This document shows positions 11,010 to 20,110 of a DNA stretch of 62,431 nucleotides, one piece after another. The notes below the pieces were generated by a model, which searched no databases, was not told the DNA's origin, and saw only the letters and a program-made list of their open reading frames with translations. Position 1 is the first letter of the stretch; the number at the start of each line of letters is the position of its first letter. Source of the DNA: an uncultured Paracoccus sp. (GTDB taxonomy: Bacteria; Pseudomonadota; Alphaproteobacteria; Rhodobacterales; Rhodobacteraceae); contig NZ_CAMEFG010000020.1 of the NCBI RefSeq assembly GCF_945915435.1, forward strand, positions 1 to 62,431, in the 5' to 3' direction. A program made the translations under genes and the position numbers.

Positions 11010-11162
11010 ATGGCCCGGTGGATTCTTCTCGGATCCGCCCCCACGATCGGCGCGCTGGGCTGCATCCTCGCGGCGTTGTTCCTGTTCGGGACCAAGGCCC
11101 CCTGGCTTGTTCATCCCGTCGCTGCCGGGTGCGACAGGTTTTCCGCTGCTTGCGTTGCATGA
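11010..11162 (+). CDS. Possible small membrane protein (50 aa)
   Basis: In the 376-base gap between lpd and the transglycosylase gene, an ATG at 11010 opens a 50-codon frame. It begins MARWILLGSAPTIGALGC and continues ILAALFLFG, giving one strong hydrophobic segment, then a polar tail with two more cysteines. Hydrophobic small ORFs of this form are often real, but no good ribosome-binding site is seen and the frame could be chance or a remnant. The rest of the gap shows only the lpd hairpin. Confidence 0.35.
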   Translation: MARWILLGSAPTIGALGCILAALFLFGTKAPWLVHPVAAGCDRFSAACVA

Positions 11163-11294
11163 TCCCAAAACACGCGCTTCCCGTAATGGATAACGCACGG
11201 ACACGCCCTTTTTCCTTGCGGCAAGGCCTTTGCGCCCCTATCCGATAGCCACCGGCACCAGAACCGGACGAGGCACATACCCGGAGCAAAGACC

Positions 11295-11756
11295 ATGATC
11301 CTTCGCAGAAGCCTGATCCTGTCGGCCCTTGCACTTGCGGCCTGCGGCGGCGGCACGAAACGCCCGCGCGATTTCGGCAGCCCCGACCTGCACCCCAACG
11401 AGACGCCCGAACTGCGCCGCAAGATCAACTACTGGTCCGACCATTACCAGGTTCCGCGTTCGCTGGTGCATCGCGTCATCATCCGCGAATCCAGCCACCG
11501 CCCCCATGCGCGCAACGGTCCCTATTACGGGCTGATGCAGATCCTGCCCGAAACCGCGCGCACGATGGGCCACCGCGGTTCCCCCAACCAGTTGCTGGAT
11601 GCCGACACCAACCTGCAATATGCCGTCAAATACCTGCGCGGCGCCTATATCGTCGCGAACGGCAACCATGATCGCGCGGTAAGCTGGTATGCGCGCGGCT
11701 ATTATTACGAGGCCAAGCGGCGCGGATTGCTGGAACAGACCGGCCTGCGGGGGTGA
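11295..11756 (+). CDS. Lytic transglycosylase, SLT-type lipoprotein
   Basis: Cuts peptidoglycan glycan strands in the periplasm. The 153-residue product has a lipoprotein signal (MILRRSLILSALALAACGGG, lipobox LAAC) and one compact SLT domain: the catalytic glutamate is in RVIIRESSHRP, followed by YGLMQILPETA and the C-terminal AVSWYARGYY. It is small for the family, with catalytic domain only. It appears to be a single gene and converges with the epimerase-like gene after it. Confidence 0.92.
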   Translation: MILRRSLILSALALAACGGGTKRPRDFGSPDLHPNETPELRRKINYWSDHYQVPRSLVHRVIIRESSHRPHARNGPYYGLMQILPETARTMGHRGSPNQLLDADTNLQYAVKYLRGAYIVANGNHDRAVSWYARGYYYEAKRRGLLEQTGLRG

Positions 11757-11839
11757 TGCGGGGACGGCGGGTTTGCGGAACCCGGATGGTGTTCGCCCTG
11801 AACAGCCCCTCGGTTTTCCGGGGCGGCCCGTTGCTGATT

Positions 11840-12712
11840 TCAGGAATTTCGCAAGGCAAGCTCGGCCATAGCTGTTCTTTCATCAACAACATCGGTGCAA
11901 CCAAGCTCTACACGGATTTTCCCGGTGTCGAGGACAAGATGCTGCCTATAGTCAAACGGCGGTGGAACGGGTGTCTCGCCGTTTCGCGCTGGCAATGATG
12001 CCAGCCGCTCGCCCACTGTTGGCGTGACTTCCTCTCCGACATTGAAAACCGCATTGCGCGCTTTGGGGTGAGATGCGCCCGCAACGATTGCAGCGGCGAC
12101 GTTCTCGACGTGGCCATGAGTCCAACGCCACCCCGGCACCCCCGCAAAGTTGTAAACGGTCGAAAGATCACTGTTGTCTTCCGGTCCATAGACCTTGGGA
12201 AGACGCAGAATGGTCCAGTCGAGGCCGGGCCTATTCTGCACGGCGCGCTCTGCCAGAATCTTGTCGTAGTCGTGGGCGTAAGTGCCAAGCTGCGCCTCCA
12301 TGCCACGATAAGGATAGAGAACCGAGCGAAGCGGCGCATCCTCGCGCAGAGGCACCGCCTCTTGCGGTCCCGGTTCTGTTTTCATCAACCGTCCATAGGC
12401 CCGGTAAACATCGCAACTCGAAACGAGAACAAGGCGGCCAGTTCGCCCCGCGAATGAACGTGCGGCGGCATCTGCATCGGCTTCGCCCATCGCAACCATA
12501 TGGATGACGATATCCCAATCGCGCATCAGATCAGCCGGAAATGCCGTTATCGGATATTCCGCCGAAGCATCCAGAACGTGCTCGATTTCCGGCAGGATCG
12601 GGTTGGAGCTTGTCCCGCGATGAAAGGCTGTAACCTGCGCACCGGCATCATGCAGACGCCGCACGACATGCGCACCGATAAAGCGGGTTCCGCCGATAAC
12701 CAAAGCCTTCAT
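11840..12712 (-). CDS. NAD-dependent epimerase/dehydratase family protein (extended SDR-like)
   Basis: A 290-residue Rossmann-fold protein starting MKALVIGGTRFIGAHVV, with the GxxxxG nucleotide motif. LVLVSSCDVYRAYG and a later YPYRG resemble the extended-SDR Ser/Tyr region, but the classical YxxxK is not clear. ATG 12712 is preferred because AAGGA lies eight bases before it; the frame is open to 12871 but those residues lack family sequence. The substrate is unknown. The gene and the next one upstream look less G+C-rich than the rest of the window, which suggests later acquisition. Confidence 0.82.
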   Translation of the reverse strand: MKALVIGGTRFIGAHVVRRLHDAGAQVTAFHRGTSSNPILPEIEHVLDASAEYPITAFPADLMRDWDIVIHMVAMGEADADAAARSFAGRTGRLVLVSSCDVYRAYGRLMKTEPGPQEAVPLREDAPLRSVLYPYRGMEAQLGTYAHDYDKILAERAVQNRPGLDWTILRLPKVYGPEDNSDLSTVYNFAGVPGWRWTHGHVENVAAAIVAGASHPKARNAVFNVGEEVTPTVGERLASLPARNGETPVPPPFDYRQHLVLDTGKIRVELGCTDVVDERTAMAELALRNS

Positions 12713-12887
12713 CGTCATTCCTTCCGAATTTCCCGAAACCTGCGACAAGAAAATGTCTATCGCCTCAGGATCCGGGGCAAGGTCGCGCGCAAGGTCGAAC
12801 TTTGCCGCCACGGCCGTTTCCGGGGTTCGATCATGTAGCCAGTCATCGGGCTGCATGATGGCTTGGCGCACCCAGCCGCTTTTGCGC

Positions 12888-13313
12888 CTATTCGGCGGGG
12901 CTGAACCTCAGAACACCCGCGATTTTGGGACCTCCGGCGGAATCCGAAGGGTGCGAAACGCCGTCCATAACCACGACTTCAGCAAAATCAAACGGGCTGA
13001 TGCCGTTGATACATGCGATGTTGATTCCGAACTGGCTGGGATTGGAACGACGCTGGTGGTGGGTATAGATCCCACAGGTCTTGCAGAAATAGTGCTTCGC
13101 GGTTCCGGTATTGAACTGATAAAGCGTCAGGTTATCTTCGCCCTTGACGAATTCGATATCCGAAAGCTGCGCCGAAGCGGCAATGGCGCCACGCATCCGG
13201 CAATAAGAGCATGAACAACGCCGGATCGTATTGAATTCATCCGTCAGTCGAACCTTGAACTGCACGGAGCCGCAATGACAAGCCGCGTTGTGCTGGGGTC
13301 GCAGGTGATTCAT
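12888..13313 (-). CDS. GFA/CENP-V family zinc-binding protein
   Basis: A 141-residue protein with the cysteine pattern of GFA-domain proteins: ACHCGSVQF near the N-terminus, CSCSYCRMRG, and CKTCGIYTHH, enough for two zinc sites. The family is named after a glutathione-dependent formaldehyde-activating enzyme, but most members have unknown substrates. ATG 13313 is chosen for its AAGGAGG; an in-frame ATG at 13340 lacks one. It lies between the MoxR-type ATPase and the epimerase-like gene on the same strand, 58 bases after the ATPase stop. Confidence 0.87.
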   Translation of the reverse strand: MNHLRPQHNAACHCGSVQFKVRLTDEFNTIRRCSCSYCRMRGAIAASAQLSDIEFVKGEDNLTLYQFNTGTAKHYFCKTCGIYTHHQRRSNPSQFGINIACINGISPFDFAEVVVMDGVSHPSDSAGGPKIAGVLRFSPAE

Positions 13314-13371
13314 CGGTGGCTGCCTCCTTTCCGGCTGCAAGACCTTGGCGCAGCGATTGCGCCCATCCCCC

Positions 13372-14214
13372 TCACCGCCCCTGCCGCCGGGCCATGAAGG
13401 CCAGGCGTTCGAACAGCGACACGTCCTGTTCGTTCTTCAGAAGCGCGCCGTGCAGGCGGGGCAGCATCTCGCCCGCAGGGCGGCTGAGGTCCTCGGGGGA
13501 CAGGTCCTCGGCCAGGATCAGCTTCAGCCAGTCGAGGAATTCGCTGGTCGAGGGCTTCTTCTTCAGCCCCGGCACCTCGCGCAGTTCAAAGAACTGGTTC
13601 AGCGCCTCGTCCAGCAGGCGCGGCTTCAGGCCGGGGAAGTGGACATCCACGATGCGCCGCAGCACCTCGGCGTCGGGAAAGCGGATATAGTGGAAGAAAC
13701 AGCGGCGCAGGAAGGCGTCGGGCAGTTCCTTTTCGTTGTTCGAGGTGATGACGACCACCGGGCGATGGGCGGCGCGGATGGTCTGGCCGGTCTCGTAGAC
13801 GTGGAACTCCATCCGGTCGAGCTCTTGCAGCAGGTCGTTGGGAAACTCGATGTCGGCCTTGTCGATCTCGTCGATCAGCAGGACGACCTTGCGAGGAGCC
13901 TCGAAAGCCTGCCACAGCTTGCCCTTGCGGATGTAATTGCCGATCTCGTGGACGCGGGCATCGCCAAGCTGGCTGTCGCGCAAACGTGACACGGCATCGT
14001 ATTCGTAAAGCCCCTGCTGGGCGCGGGTGGTGGACTTGACGTTCCACTCGACCATCTCAAGCCCCAGCGAGGCCGCGACCTGCCGGGCCAGTTCGGTCTT
14101 GCCGGTGCCGGGTTCGCCCTTGACCAGCAGGGGACGTTCCAACGTGATGGCGGCGTTGACGGCCATCGTCAGGTCGGGCGGCGCGACATATCGGTCGGTG
14201 GACGAAAATTGCAT
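13372..14214 (-). CDS. MoxR-family AAA+ ATPase
   Basis: A 280-residue AAA+ ATPase starting MQFSSTDRYVAPPD, with Walker A GEPGTGKTELAR, Walker B VLLIDEIDKAD, sensor-1 region VVITSNNEKELPDAF and arginine-finger region RRCFF. MoxR proteins act as chaperones that mature or remodel protein complexes and are usually encoded next to a von Willebrand A-domain partner. No such partner follows here; the next genes on the strand are the GFA and epimerase-like genes. The substrate is therefore unknown. Confidence 0.92.
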   Translation of the reverse strand: MQFSSTDRYVAPPDLTMAVNAAITLERPLLVKGEPGTGKTELARQVAASLGLEMVEWNVKSTTRAQQGLYEYDAVSRLRDSQLGDARVHEIGNYIRKGKLWQAFEAPRKVVLLIDEIDKADIEFPNDLLQELDRMEFHVYETGQTIRAAHRPVVVITSNNEKELPDAFLRRCFFHYIRFPDAEVLRRIVDVHFPGLKPRLLDEALNQFFELREVPGLKKKPSTSEFLDWLKLILAEDLSPEDLSRPAGEMLPRLHGALLKNEQDVSLFERLAFMARRQGR

Positions 14215-14364
14215 GAAATCTATCCCCTGGCTGCGGCGGAACCTAGCCAGCGCCGTGACGGGACGCAAGATGCGCCCAAAGGGGGGGCTGCGCTAGTGAC
14301 AATGACTCGTCCATAAAGTATTGGGGCCGCATGAACGGGTTCAGCACCCGCTCCTGGAGGACCG

Positions 14365-14787
14365 ATGAAAGCCCAGACCTTCCTGCCCGATGACTACCGT
14401 CCCGCCGAGGACGAGCCTTTCATGAACGAGTTGCAACTGGAATACTTCCGCCGCAAACTGGTGGCGTGGAAGCAGGAACTGCTTAGCCAATCAGCCGAAA
14501 CGCTTGAAGGATTGCAGGACAGCGCGCGCAACGTGCCCGACCTTGCCGACCGCGCGAGCGAGGAAACCGACCGCGCGCTGGAACTGCGCACCCGCGACCG
14601 CCAGCGCAAGCTGGTCAGCAAGATCGACGCGGCGCTGCGCCGAATCGAAACCGGTGAGTATGGTTATTGCGAAGTGACCGGCGATCCGATCAGCCTCAGG
14701 CGGCTGGACGCGCGCCCCATCGCGACCATGACGCTGGAGGCGCAGGAACGCCACGAGCGGCGCGAACGGGTCCACCGCGACGACTGA
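14365..14787 (+). CDS. dksA: DksA/TraR-family RNA polymerase-binding regulator, degenerate zinc finger
   Basis: Binds the RNA polymerase secondary channel and adjusts transcription with ppGpp. The 140-residue product starts after TGGAGGACCG. The coiled-coil tip keeps the DxxDxA motif (DLADRA, residues 59-64). Of the four zinc-finger cysteines only C102 remains (YCEVTGDP); the others are replaced at about T105, T123 and A126 (TMTLEAQ). Family members without the full finger can work without zinc, as known for a Pseudomonas paralogue. It is probably a single-gene unit. Confidence 0.93.
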   Translation: MKAQTFLPDDYRPAEDEPFMNELQLEYFRRKLVAWKQELLSQSAETLEGLQDSARNVPDLADRASEETDRALELRTRDRQRKLVSKIDAALRRIETGEYGYCEVTGDPISLRRLDARPIATMTLEAQERHERRERVHRDD

Positions 14788-14906
14788 ACGCCCATTCGGG
14801 ATGACCGCCACGGGGAGGGATGCGGGTTGACCGGACAAGCAATGCAAGGGCCTGCGCCGATCCGGCGGGCAGGCCGCCACCGCGCCGGGCTGCAAGGAAC
14901 CGCGAT

Positions 14907-16037
14907 TTGCCGGGCGCGCTGAAGGGCCGCCGCATCACCGTGGTCGGCGCCGGGATCGCGGGGCTGACGGCGGCCATCGCCTGCGCGCGGCGCGGCGCGC
15001 ATGTCACGCTGCACGAACGCGCGGATGCCCTGCGCGAGGTGGGGGCGGGCTTGCAGATCTCGCCCAATGCCATTCGCGTGCTGGACGCGCTTGGGACCGG
15101 CGACGCCTTCCGCGCGGCATCGCTGCGCAGCCACGGGGTGATGTTGCGCGATTCCGCCGGGCGGCAGGTAACGCTGCTGGACCTGGCGCGCCATCGCCCG
15201 CAGGACCAGTTCCGCCTGATCCACCGCGCCCGGCTGGTCGAGGTGCTGGCCGAGGCCGCAACCGAGGCCGGCGCACGTCTGGAACTGGGCTGCGAGATGG
15301 CCGGCCCGCCGCCCGATTGCGACCTGATCATCGCCGCCGACGGCGTCAAAAGCGTCCTGCGCCCCCTGCTCAACGGCACCGAGGCGCCCTTCTTCACCGG
15401 CCAGACCGCATGGCGCGCGCTGATCCCCGACCGGGGCGACACGCCGCCGCTGGCCGAGGTCTACATGGGACCGGGCCGCCATCTGGTCAGCTATCCCCTG
15501 CCCGGCGGATTGCGCAACATCGTCGCCGTGATGGAGCGCCGCGAGTGGCAGGCCGAGGGCTGGAGCCAGGAAAGCGACCCCGAGGATCTGCGCGCTGCCT
15601 TTGCCCGCTTCGATCCGCGCGCGCGGGGCTGGCTGGACCAGGTCCAGCGGGTCGGCATCTGGGGCCTGTTCCGCCACCCGGTCGCCGCCAACTGGCAGGA
15701 CGGGCGCATCGCGCTGGTGGGCGATGCGGCCCATCCGACGCTGCCCTTCATCGCGCAGGGCGCCGTCATGGCGATCGAGGATGCCTGGGTGCTGGCCGCC
15801 TGCCTTGACGCCGACCCCGATCAGGGCGCTGCGCTGGCGCGCTACCAGGCGCTGCGCCAGCCGCGTTGCAGCAAGATCGTGCAGGCCGCCAACAAGAACG
15901 CGGGCAACTATCACCTGCGCGGCCCGGCCCGCGCGGTGGCCCATGCGGGGCTGCGCGGCATCTCGCGCCTCGCCCCCACCGCCCTGATCGAGCGTTTCGC
16001 CTGGCTTTACGACTACGACCCGACCGGCGCCGTCTAG
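14907..16037 (+). CDS. FAD-dependent monooxygenase, salicylate hydroxylase-like
   Basis: A 376-residue class A flavoprotein monooxygenase. It has the FAD motif [16 protein letters not shown] near the N-terminus, a GD-type motif [18 protein letters not shown] near residue 275, and [13 protein letters not shown] 14907 is preferred, with AAGGAA eight bases upstream and the Rossmann motif ten residues in; the ATG at 14820 would add 29 arginine-rich residues without family sequence. It resembles salicylate or 3-hydroxybenzoate hydroxylases but the substrate is not determinable. Its stop shares CTAG with that of convergent glmM. Confidence 0.88.
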   Translation: MPGALKGRRITVVGAGIAGLTAAIACARRGAHVTLHERADALREVGAGLQISPNAIRVLDALGTGDAFRAASLRSHGVMLRDSAGRQVTLLDLARHRPQDQFRLIHRARLVEVLAEAATEAGARLELGCEMAGPPPDCDLIIAADGVKSVLRPLLNGTEAPFFTGQTAWRALIPDRGDTPPLAEVYMGPGRHLVSYPLPGGLRNIVAVMERREWQAEGWSQESDPEDLRAAFARFDPRARGWLDQVQRVGIWGLFRHPVAANWQDGRIALVGDAAHPTLPFIAQGAVMAIEDAWVLAACLDADPDQGAALARYQALRQPRCSKIVQAANKNAGNYHLRGPARAVAHAGLRGISRLAPTALIERFAWLYDYDPTGAV

Positions 16038-17377
16038 GCCGCCGACCGGACCGCGCCGACGATATCCTGCACCACCTGCCGCAGGACGGTTTCGTCCTCG
16101 GCCTCGGCCATGACGCGGATCAGGGGTTCCGTGCCCGATTTGCGGATCAGCACGCGGCCCGTGCCTTCCAGCCGGGTTTCGGCCTGGCGGATCGCGGATT
16201 TGACGCTTTCGGCATCCAGCGGGTTCGCGCCCGGCGCATAGCGGACGTTTTCCAGCAGTTGCGGCACCGGCTGGAACTGGCGCAGCAATTCCGATGCGGG
16301 CACCTGCGTTTCGGCCATCGCGGCCAGGAATTGCAGCGCCGCGATCAGCCCGTCGCCGGTCGTCGCATAATCGGTCATCACGATATGGCCCGACTGCTCG
16401 CCGCCAAGGTTGAAGCCCTGCCGGCGCATCCTTTCGACGACATAGCGGTCGCCGACCGAGGTGCGTTCCAGCCGCAGCCCCCGGCCCTCCAGGAAATGCT
16501 CAAGCCCCAGGTTCGACATCACCGTCGCCACCAGCGCGCCGCCCCGCAGCCTGCCCTGCCGCGCCCAACGGTCGGCCAGCAGCGCCATGATCTGGTCGCC
16601 ATCCGCGACATGGCCGGTCTCGTCGATCAGCATCAGCCGGTCGGCATCGCCGTCAAGGCTGATGCCCAGGTGCGCGCCATGCCGCCGCACCGCCTCGGCG
16701 CAGGTCTGCGGATGGGTGGAACCCACGCCGTCGTTGATGTTGAAGCCATTGGGATCGACCCCCAGCGGGATCACCTCGGCCCCCAACTCCCACAGCACGT
16801 CCGGCGCGGCGCGATAGGCGGCGCCATTGGCGCAATCGACGACCACCTTCAGCCCGTCCAGCCGCTGGCCCGCCGGAAAGGTGGTCTTGGCATATTCGAC
16901 ATAGCGCCCGCGCCCGTCCTCGATCCGCCGGGCGCGGCCGATGTTGCCGGGTTGCGCGGGGGTGATCTCACCCGCCAGGATGGTTTCGATCTCGGATTCG
17001 GCGTCATCGGACAGCTTGAAGCCGTCGGGACCGAAGAACTTGATGCCGTTGTCATGCGCCGGGTTGTGGCTGGCCGAGATCATGATGCCCACATCCGCCC
17101 GCATCGAGCGCGTCAGGAACCCCACCGCGGGCGTCGGCACCGGGCCAAGCAGCAACACGTTCATGCCCGTGCTGGTCAGCCCCGCCGTCAGCGCGTTTTC
17201 CAGCATATAGCCCGACAGCCGGGTGTCCTTGCCGATGACGACGCGGGGGTGATCCTCGCTCTTGCGGCGAAAGAAGCGCCCCGCAGCGGCGCCAAGGCGC
17301 AGCGCCATCTCGGCGGTCATGGGATAGCTGTTGGCCCGGCCCCGCACGCCGTCAGTGCCGAAAATCGTTCTGCTCAT
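16034..17377 (-). CDS. glmM: Phosphoglucosamine mutase
   Basis: Converts glucosamine-6-P to glucosamine-1-P for UDP-GlcNAc and cell-wall synthesis. The 447-residue product starts [16 protein letters not shown]. The phosphoserine loop is [12 protein letters not shown] with catalytic S103, the metal loop is [11 protein letters not shown], and the C-terminal phosphate-binding motif is [15 protein letters not shown] 17377 fits the GAGG spacing better than ATG 17383. It follows folP by 12 bases, so folB-folP-glmM is probably one unit. Confidence 0.96.
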   Translation of the reverse strand: MSRTIFGTDGVRGRANSYPMTAEMALRLGAAAGRFFRRKSEDHPRVVIGKDTRLSGYMLENALTAGLTSTGMNVLLLGPVPTPAVGFLTRSMRADVGIMISASHNPAHDNGIKFFGPDGFKLSDDAESEIETILAGEITPAQPGNIGRARRIEDGRGRYVEYAKTTFPAGQRLDGLKVVVDCANGAAYRAAPDVLWELGAEVIPLGVDPNGFNINDGVGSTHPQTCAEAVRRHGAHLGISLDGDADRLMLIDETGHVADGDQIMALLADRWARQGRLRGGALVATVMSNLGLEHFLEGRGLRLERTSVGDRYVVERMRRQGFNLGGEQSGHIVMTDYATTGDGLIAALQFLAAMAETQVPASELLRQFQPVPQLLENVRYAPGANPLDAESVKSAIRQAETRLEGTGRVLIRKSGTEPLIRVMAEAEDETVLRQVVQDIVGAVRSAA

Positions 17378-17389
17378 CTTCATTCCTCG

Positions 17390-18361
17390 TCAAGCGAGCG
17401 CGCTCCACAGGCGCAGCCCTTGTTTTATTTCCCCCGCATCATGGACGCGGTGGATCTGGATGCCCTGCGCCACCGCGGCCAGCGTCAGGGCCAGCGTGCC
17501 GGGCGCACGGGCCTGCGGGCTGTCGGCTCCGCCGATCCGCCCGACGAAAGCCTTGCGCGACACGCCCAGCAACACCGGCACCCCCAACCCGTGATAGACC
17601 GAGATCCGGCGCAGGATCGCAAGGTTATGGTCCTGCGTCTTGCCGAAGCCGATACCGGGGTCCACCACGATCCTGTCCCGCCCGATGCCGGCCCGCAGGG
17701 CCCGCGCGATACGTTCGGCCAGCGCGTCGTAGACGTCCAGCACCACGTCATCATAGCGCGGATCGTCCTGCATGTCTGCGGGCAGGCCCTGCGCATGCAT
17801 CAGGCACAGCGCAGCGCCGCTTTCGGCCACGACCGCCGCCATGTCCGGGTCGAAATCCAGCCCCGAGACGTCGTTGATCATCCCCGCCCCCGCCGCCACA
17901 CCGGCCCGCGCGACCACGGCCTTGCGGGTATCGACCGAGACCGGCGCCGCGCAGCGCAGCGCGGCGATCAGGGGGGTGACGCGGGCGGCTTCGGTTTCCG
18001 GCGCGACGGGCTGCGCGCCGGGACGGGTCGATTCGCCGCCGATGTCCAGGATATCGGCCCCCTCTGCCACCAGCGCGCGCGCATGGGCGATCCCCGCGCC
18101 CTGATCGGCCAGCGCGCCCCCGTCCGAAAAGCTGTCGGGCGTCATGTTCACGATACCCATCAGGCGCGGGCGGTCCATCGCCAGGTCCAGCACCGGCGGA
18201 CGCGGCGCGGTCAGCCGGGCCAGCACCTCGTCGGGGATGTCGCGGGTCGGCTGAGGGGCCTGCCCCCGGCGCAGCAACTCGCATTCCGAAAAGCGCACCC
18301 AGCCACCGGCCAGCCGCCAGCGGCCGGTTTCGCAGGGCACGGGACGAAAATAGCCGGGCAT
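17390..18361 (-). CDS. folP: Dihydropteroate synthase
   Basis: Joins p-aminobenzoate to hydroxymethyl-dihydropterin diphosphate in folate synthesis and is the sulfonamide target. The 323-residue protein has the signatures GIVNMTPDSFSDGG, DILDIGGESTRPGA, DPGIGFGKTQDHN and GVSRKAFVGR. About 65 residues before the TIM barrel (MPGYFRPVPCETGRWRLAGG...) are an N-terminal extension. ATG 18361, with AGGA nine bases before it, is preferred to ATG 18388. It lies between folB and glmM on the same strand. Confidence 0.96.
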   Translation of the reverse strand: MPGYFRPVPCETGRWRLAGGWVRFSECELLRRGQAPQPTRDIPDEVLARLTAPRPPVLDLAMDRPRLMGIVNMTPDSFSDGGALADQGAGIAHARALVAEGADILDIGGESTRPGAQPVAPETEAARVTPLIAALRCAAPVSVDTRKAVVARAGVAAGAGMINDVSGLDFDPDMAAVVAESGAALCLMHAQGLPADMQDDPRYDDVVLDVYDALAERIARALRAGIGRDRIVVDPGIGFGKTQDHNLAILRRISVYHGLGVPVLLGVSRKAFVGRIGGADSPQARAPGTLALTLAAVAQGIQIHRVHDAGEIKQGLRLWSALA

Positions 18362-18434
18362 CGCATCATTCCTGACATTCTGGCGCATCCTGGGCCGTTT
18401 TCATCGCCCGTGCCGCCAGTTGCAAGCCCAAAGC

Positions 18435-19220
18435 CTAGCTCAACCGCCCCATCGGCAGGTCCAGCCCCGCAGGCGTGGCAGGCATATCCCGATCCGGCGG
18501 CAAGGCCCAGTCCAGCGCAACGGCATTCAGCCGCCCCGCCAGCCACAGCGCAAGCCGGCAGGGGTCCGCATCCTGCCCCGCCTCGTCCGCGACCATCCGG
18601 CAGGGCGCCCAGACGACGCGCTGGCCATTGGCGGCGGCCCAGTCCAGTTCCGTCCGGCTGTCGGCGACCTGCAAGCCCAACCGGCCCGCCAGCGCCCATG
18701 CCGCCTGATCCAGCGCCAGCAGGGCGATCATGCGCACGTTGCCACCTTCGGGCAGCGGCAGGCCGGGCGCGTCGGGGACGACGACCAGCGCACCCTGGGG
18801 CAGCGCGGCGGGATGGCCGTAAAAGACCACCCGAACCTCGGGCGCGCGCAGATCCGCCTGCACCCGCGCGGCGCGGCGCACCAGCGTCACCCCAAGCGCG
18901 CCGGGCACGCGGTCCAGCTTTTCGATGGTCACCTCGACCTGCGCGGCGCGGGGATGTTCCAGCACTTGGGCCGCGATCTTTTCAGCCAGCGTTTCCAGCA
19001 GGTTATAGCGCCGGTCGGCCAGCCCCGCCTCGATCGCGCCGGTCAGGATGTCATAGCTGAGGATGCGGTCCACCTCATCATCCACGCCGATCACCGGCAG
19101 GGCCAGATCGACCGTCAGGTTGAAGCGCAGGCGCTGGTCCTGGCCGCGCTCGGTCTGGAAGGCACCGATATCGGCGGCAAGGACGTAATCGCGAAGGTGA
19201 ATGCGGTCAGGCTGGTCCAT
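18435..19220 (-). CDS. folB: Dihydroneopterin aldolase with a long C-terminal extension
   Basis: Cleaves dihydroneopterin to hydroxymethyl-dihydropterin. Residues 1-120 are a full FolB domain (MDQPDRIHLRDYVLAADIGAF, the SYDILTGAIEAG region, YNLLETLAEKIAAQVL, VTIEKLDRVPGA). The following 140 residues (from about VRVVFYGHPAALPQG to the end) are not part of a normal FolB of about 120 residues and I do not recognise them. The gene heads folB-folP-glmM. Confidence 0.9.
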   Translation of the reverse strand: MDQPDRIHLRDYVLAADIGAFQTERGQDQRLRFNLTVDLALPVIGVDDEVDRILSYDILTGAIEAGLADRRYNLLETLAEKIAAQVLEHPRAAQVEVTIEKLDRVPGALGVTLVRRAARVQADLRAPEVRVVFYGHPAALPQGALVVVPDAPGLPLPEGGNVRMIALLALDQAAWALAGRLGLQVADSRTELDWAAANGQRVVWAPCRMVADEAGQDADPCRLALWLAGRLNAVALDWALPPDRDMPATPAGLDLPMGRLS

Positions 19221-19234
19221 GTCTTTTCTCTATC

Positions 19235-19264
19235 AAAAAAATACCCGATGGCGGAACCATCGGG
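19235..19264 (-). terminator. Terminator after the cell-wall hydrolase gene
   Basis: Read on the minus strand, CCCGATGG and CCATCGGG (19257-19264 and 19244-19251) pair around a five-base loop and are followed by a run of T (AAAAAAA on plus, 19235-19241). It separates the SleB-type gene from folB. Confidence 0.87.
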
Positions 19265-19289
19265 CACAAGACGGAACTTTGCCTGTTAC

Positions 19290-19841
19290 TCAGTTCGATG
19301 CAACCCTCTGGCCGCCGGGACGGTAAAAGATATGGCTGCCGATGCGCGTGGTGCGCGTGAACTGGCGCGACCAGCTTGGGCGCACGGCGGGGGTGTGGAA
19401 ATAGGTCGCCCCGCCGGTCAGGGTCCGCGGTGCCCCCGCAAGGGCCGAGGCGGCGATATTGCGCGCGCGCTGATAGGCCGCCTGTTCAGCGTAGCGGCCC
19501 GACACGCGGCCCTTGTAGCTGAACTGGCCGCGCTGGTTGACGACGCCGCAGACGCTGGACGGAAAGCGCGGGCTGTCCACCCGGTTCAGGATGACCTCGG
19601 CCACGGCCTGCTGGCCCTTCACGCCTTCGCCGCGGGCTTCGTGATAAAGCGCCTCGGTCATGCATTGCAGGTCGCCCGGGTCGATCGTGGCCTGCTGCTG
19701 CGCGGGCGCGCGCGCGGTGCTGCTGGGCGCGAAGCTATTGATGAGACTGCCGTTGGCGAAGGCCGGGATCGCAGCGATGGATAGGGCGAGGGCGGTCGCG
19801 CAGATCGAAACCTGCGCGCGCCATGACACTTTCTTCGTCAT
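19290..19841 (-). CDS. SleB-type cell wall hydrolase
   Basis: A secreted 183-residue protein starting MTKKVSWRAQVSICATALAL, with a signal peptide ending near AIPAFA and an ACAGGA ribosome-binding site. The domain is of the SleB/CwlJ peptidoglycan hydrolase type: MTEALYHEARGEG (catalytic glutamate in YHEARGE), AVAEVILNRVDSPRFP and GATYFHTP. In non-spore-formers such proteins act in general wall turnover. It is transcribed alone between ppdK and folB; the 269 bases before it show no gene. Confidence 0.9.
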   Translation of the reverse strand: MTKKVSWRAQVSICATALALSIAAIPAFANGSLINSFAPSSTARAPAQQQATIDPGDLQCMTEALYHEARGEGVKGQQAVAEVILNRVDSPRFPSSVCGVVNQRGQFSYKGRVSGRYAEQAAYQRARNIAASALAGAPRTLTGGATYFHTPAVRPSWSRQFTRTTRIGSHIFYRPGGQRVASN

Positions 19842-20110
19842 GTTTTCCTGTTTTCTTCCCGAGCAGCGGGTTTCGAATGGGTCTGGTGGGCCACCGCCAC
19901 ATCCGGCCCCTTGGGGCGCCGGGGCAGCGTGACGGCAGGATCGGGCCGAGAAAGACCAAAAAACCACCCCATACGGCCAGCACACAGCTACGTGAGGCCC
20001 GGATTCTTGGCGAAATATTAGTTAATCGGCAGGTTTATGCCGAGCGATCCGAATGATTTCAGCAAGTTCCGGCCAAAATCGCCAACCCGGCAAGGCGCGG
20101 GTGAACCGAT

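Noticed and set aside
12713..12871. N-terminal extension of the epimerase-like gene
   Set aside because: The frame is open, but the Rossmann motif begins at ATG 12712, which has the ribosome-binding site; the extra residues have no family support.
15866..19060. Plus-strand open frame of about 1064 codons
   Set aside because: Antisense to glmM, folP and folB, all of which have clear family motifs on the minus strand.
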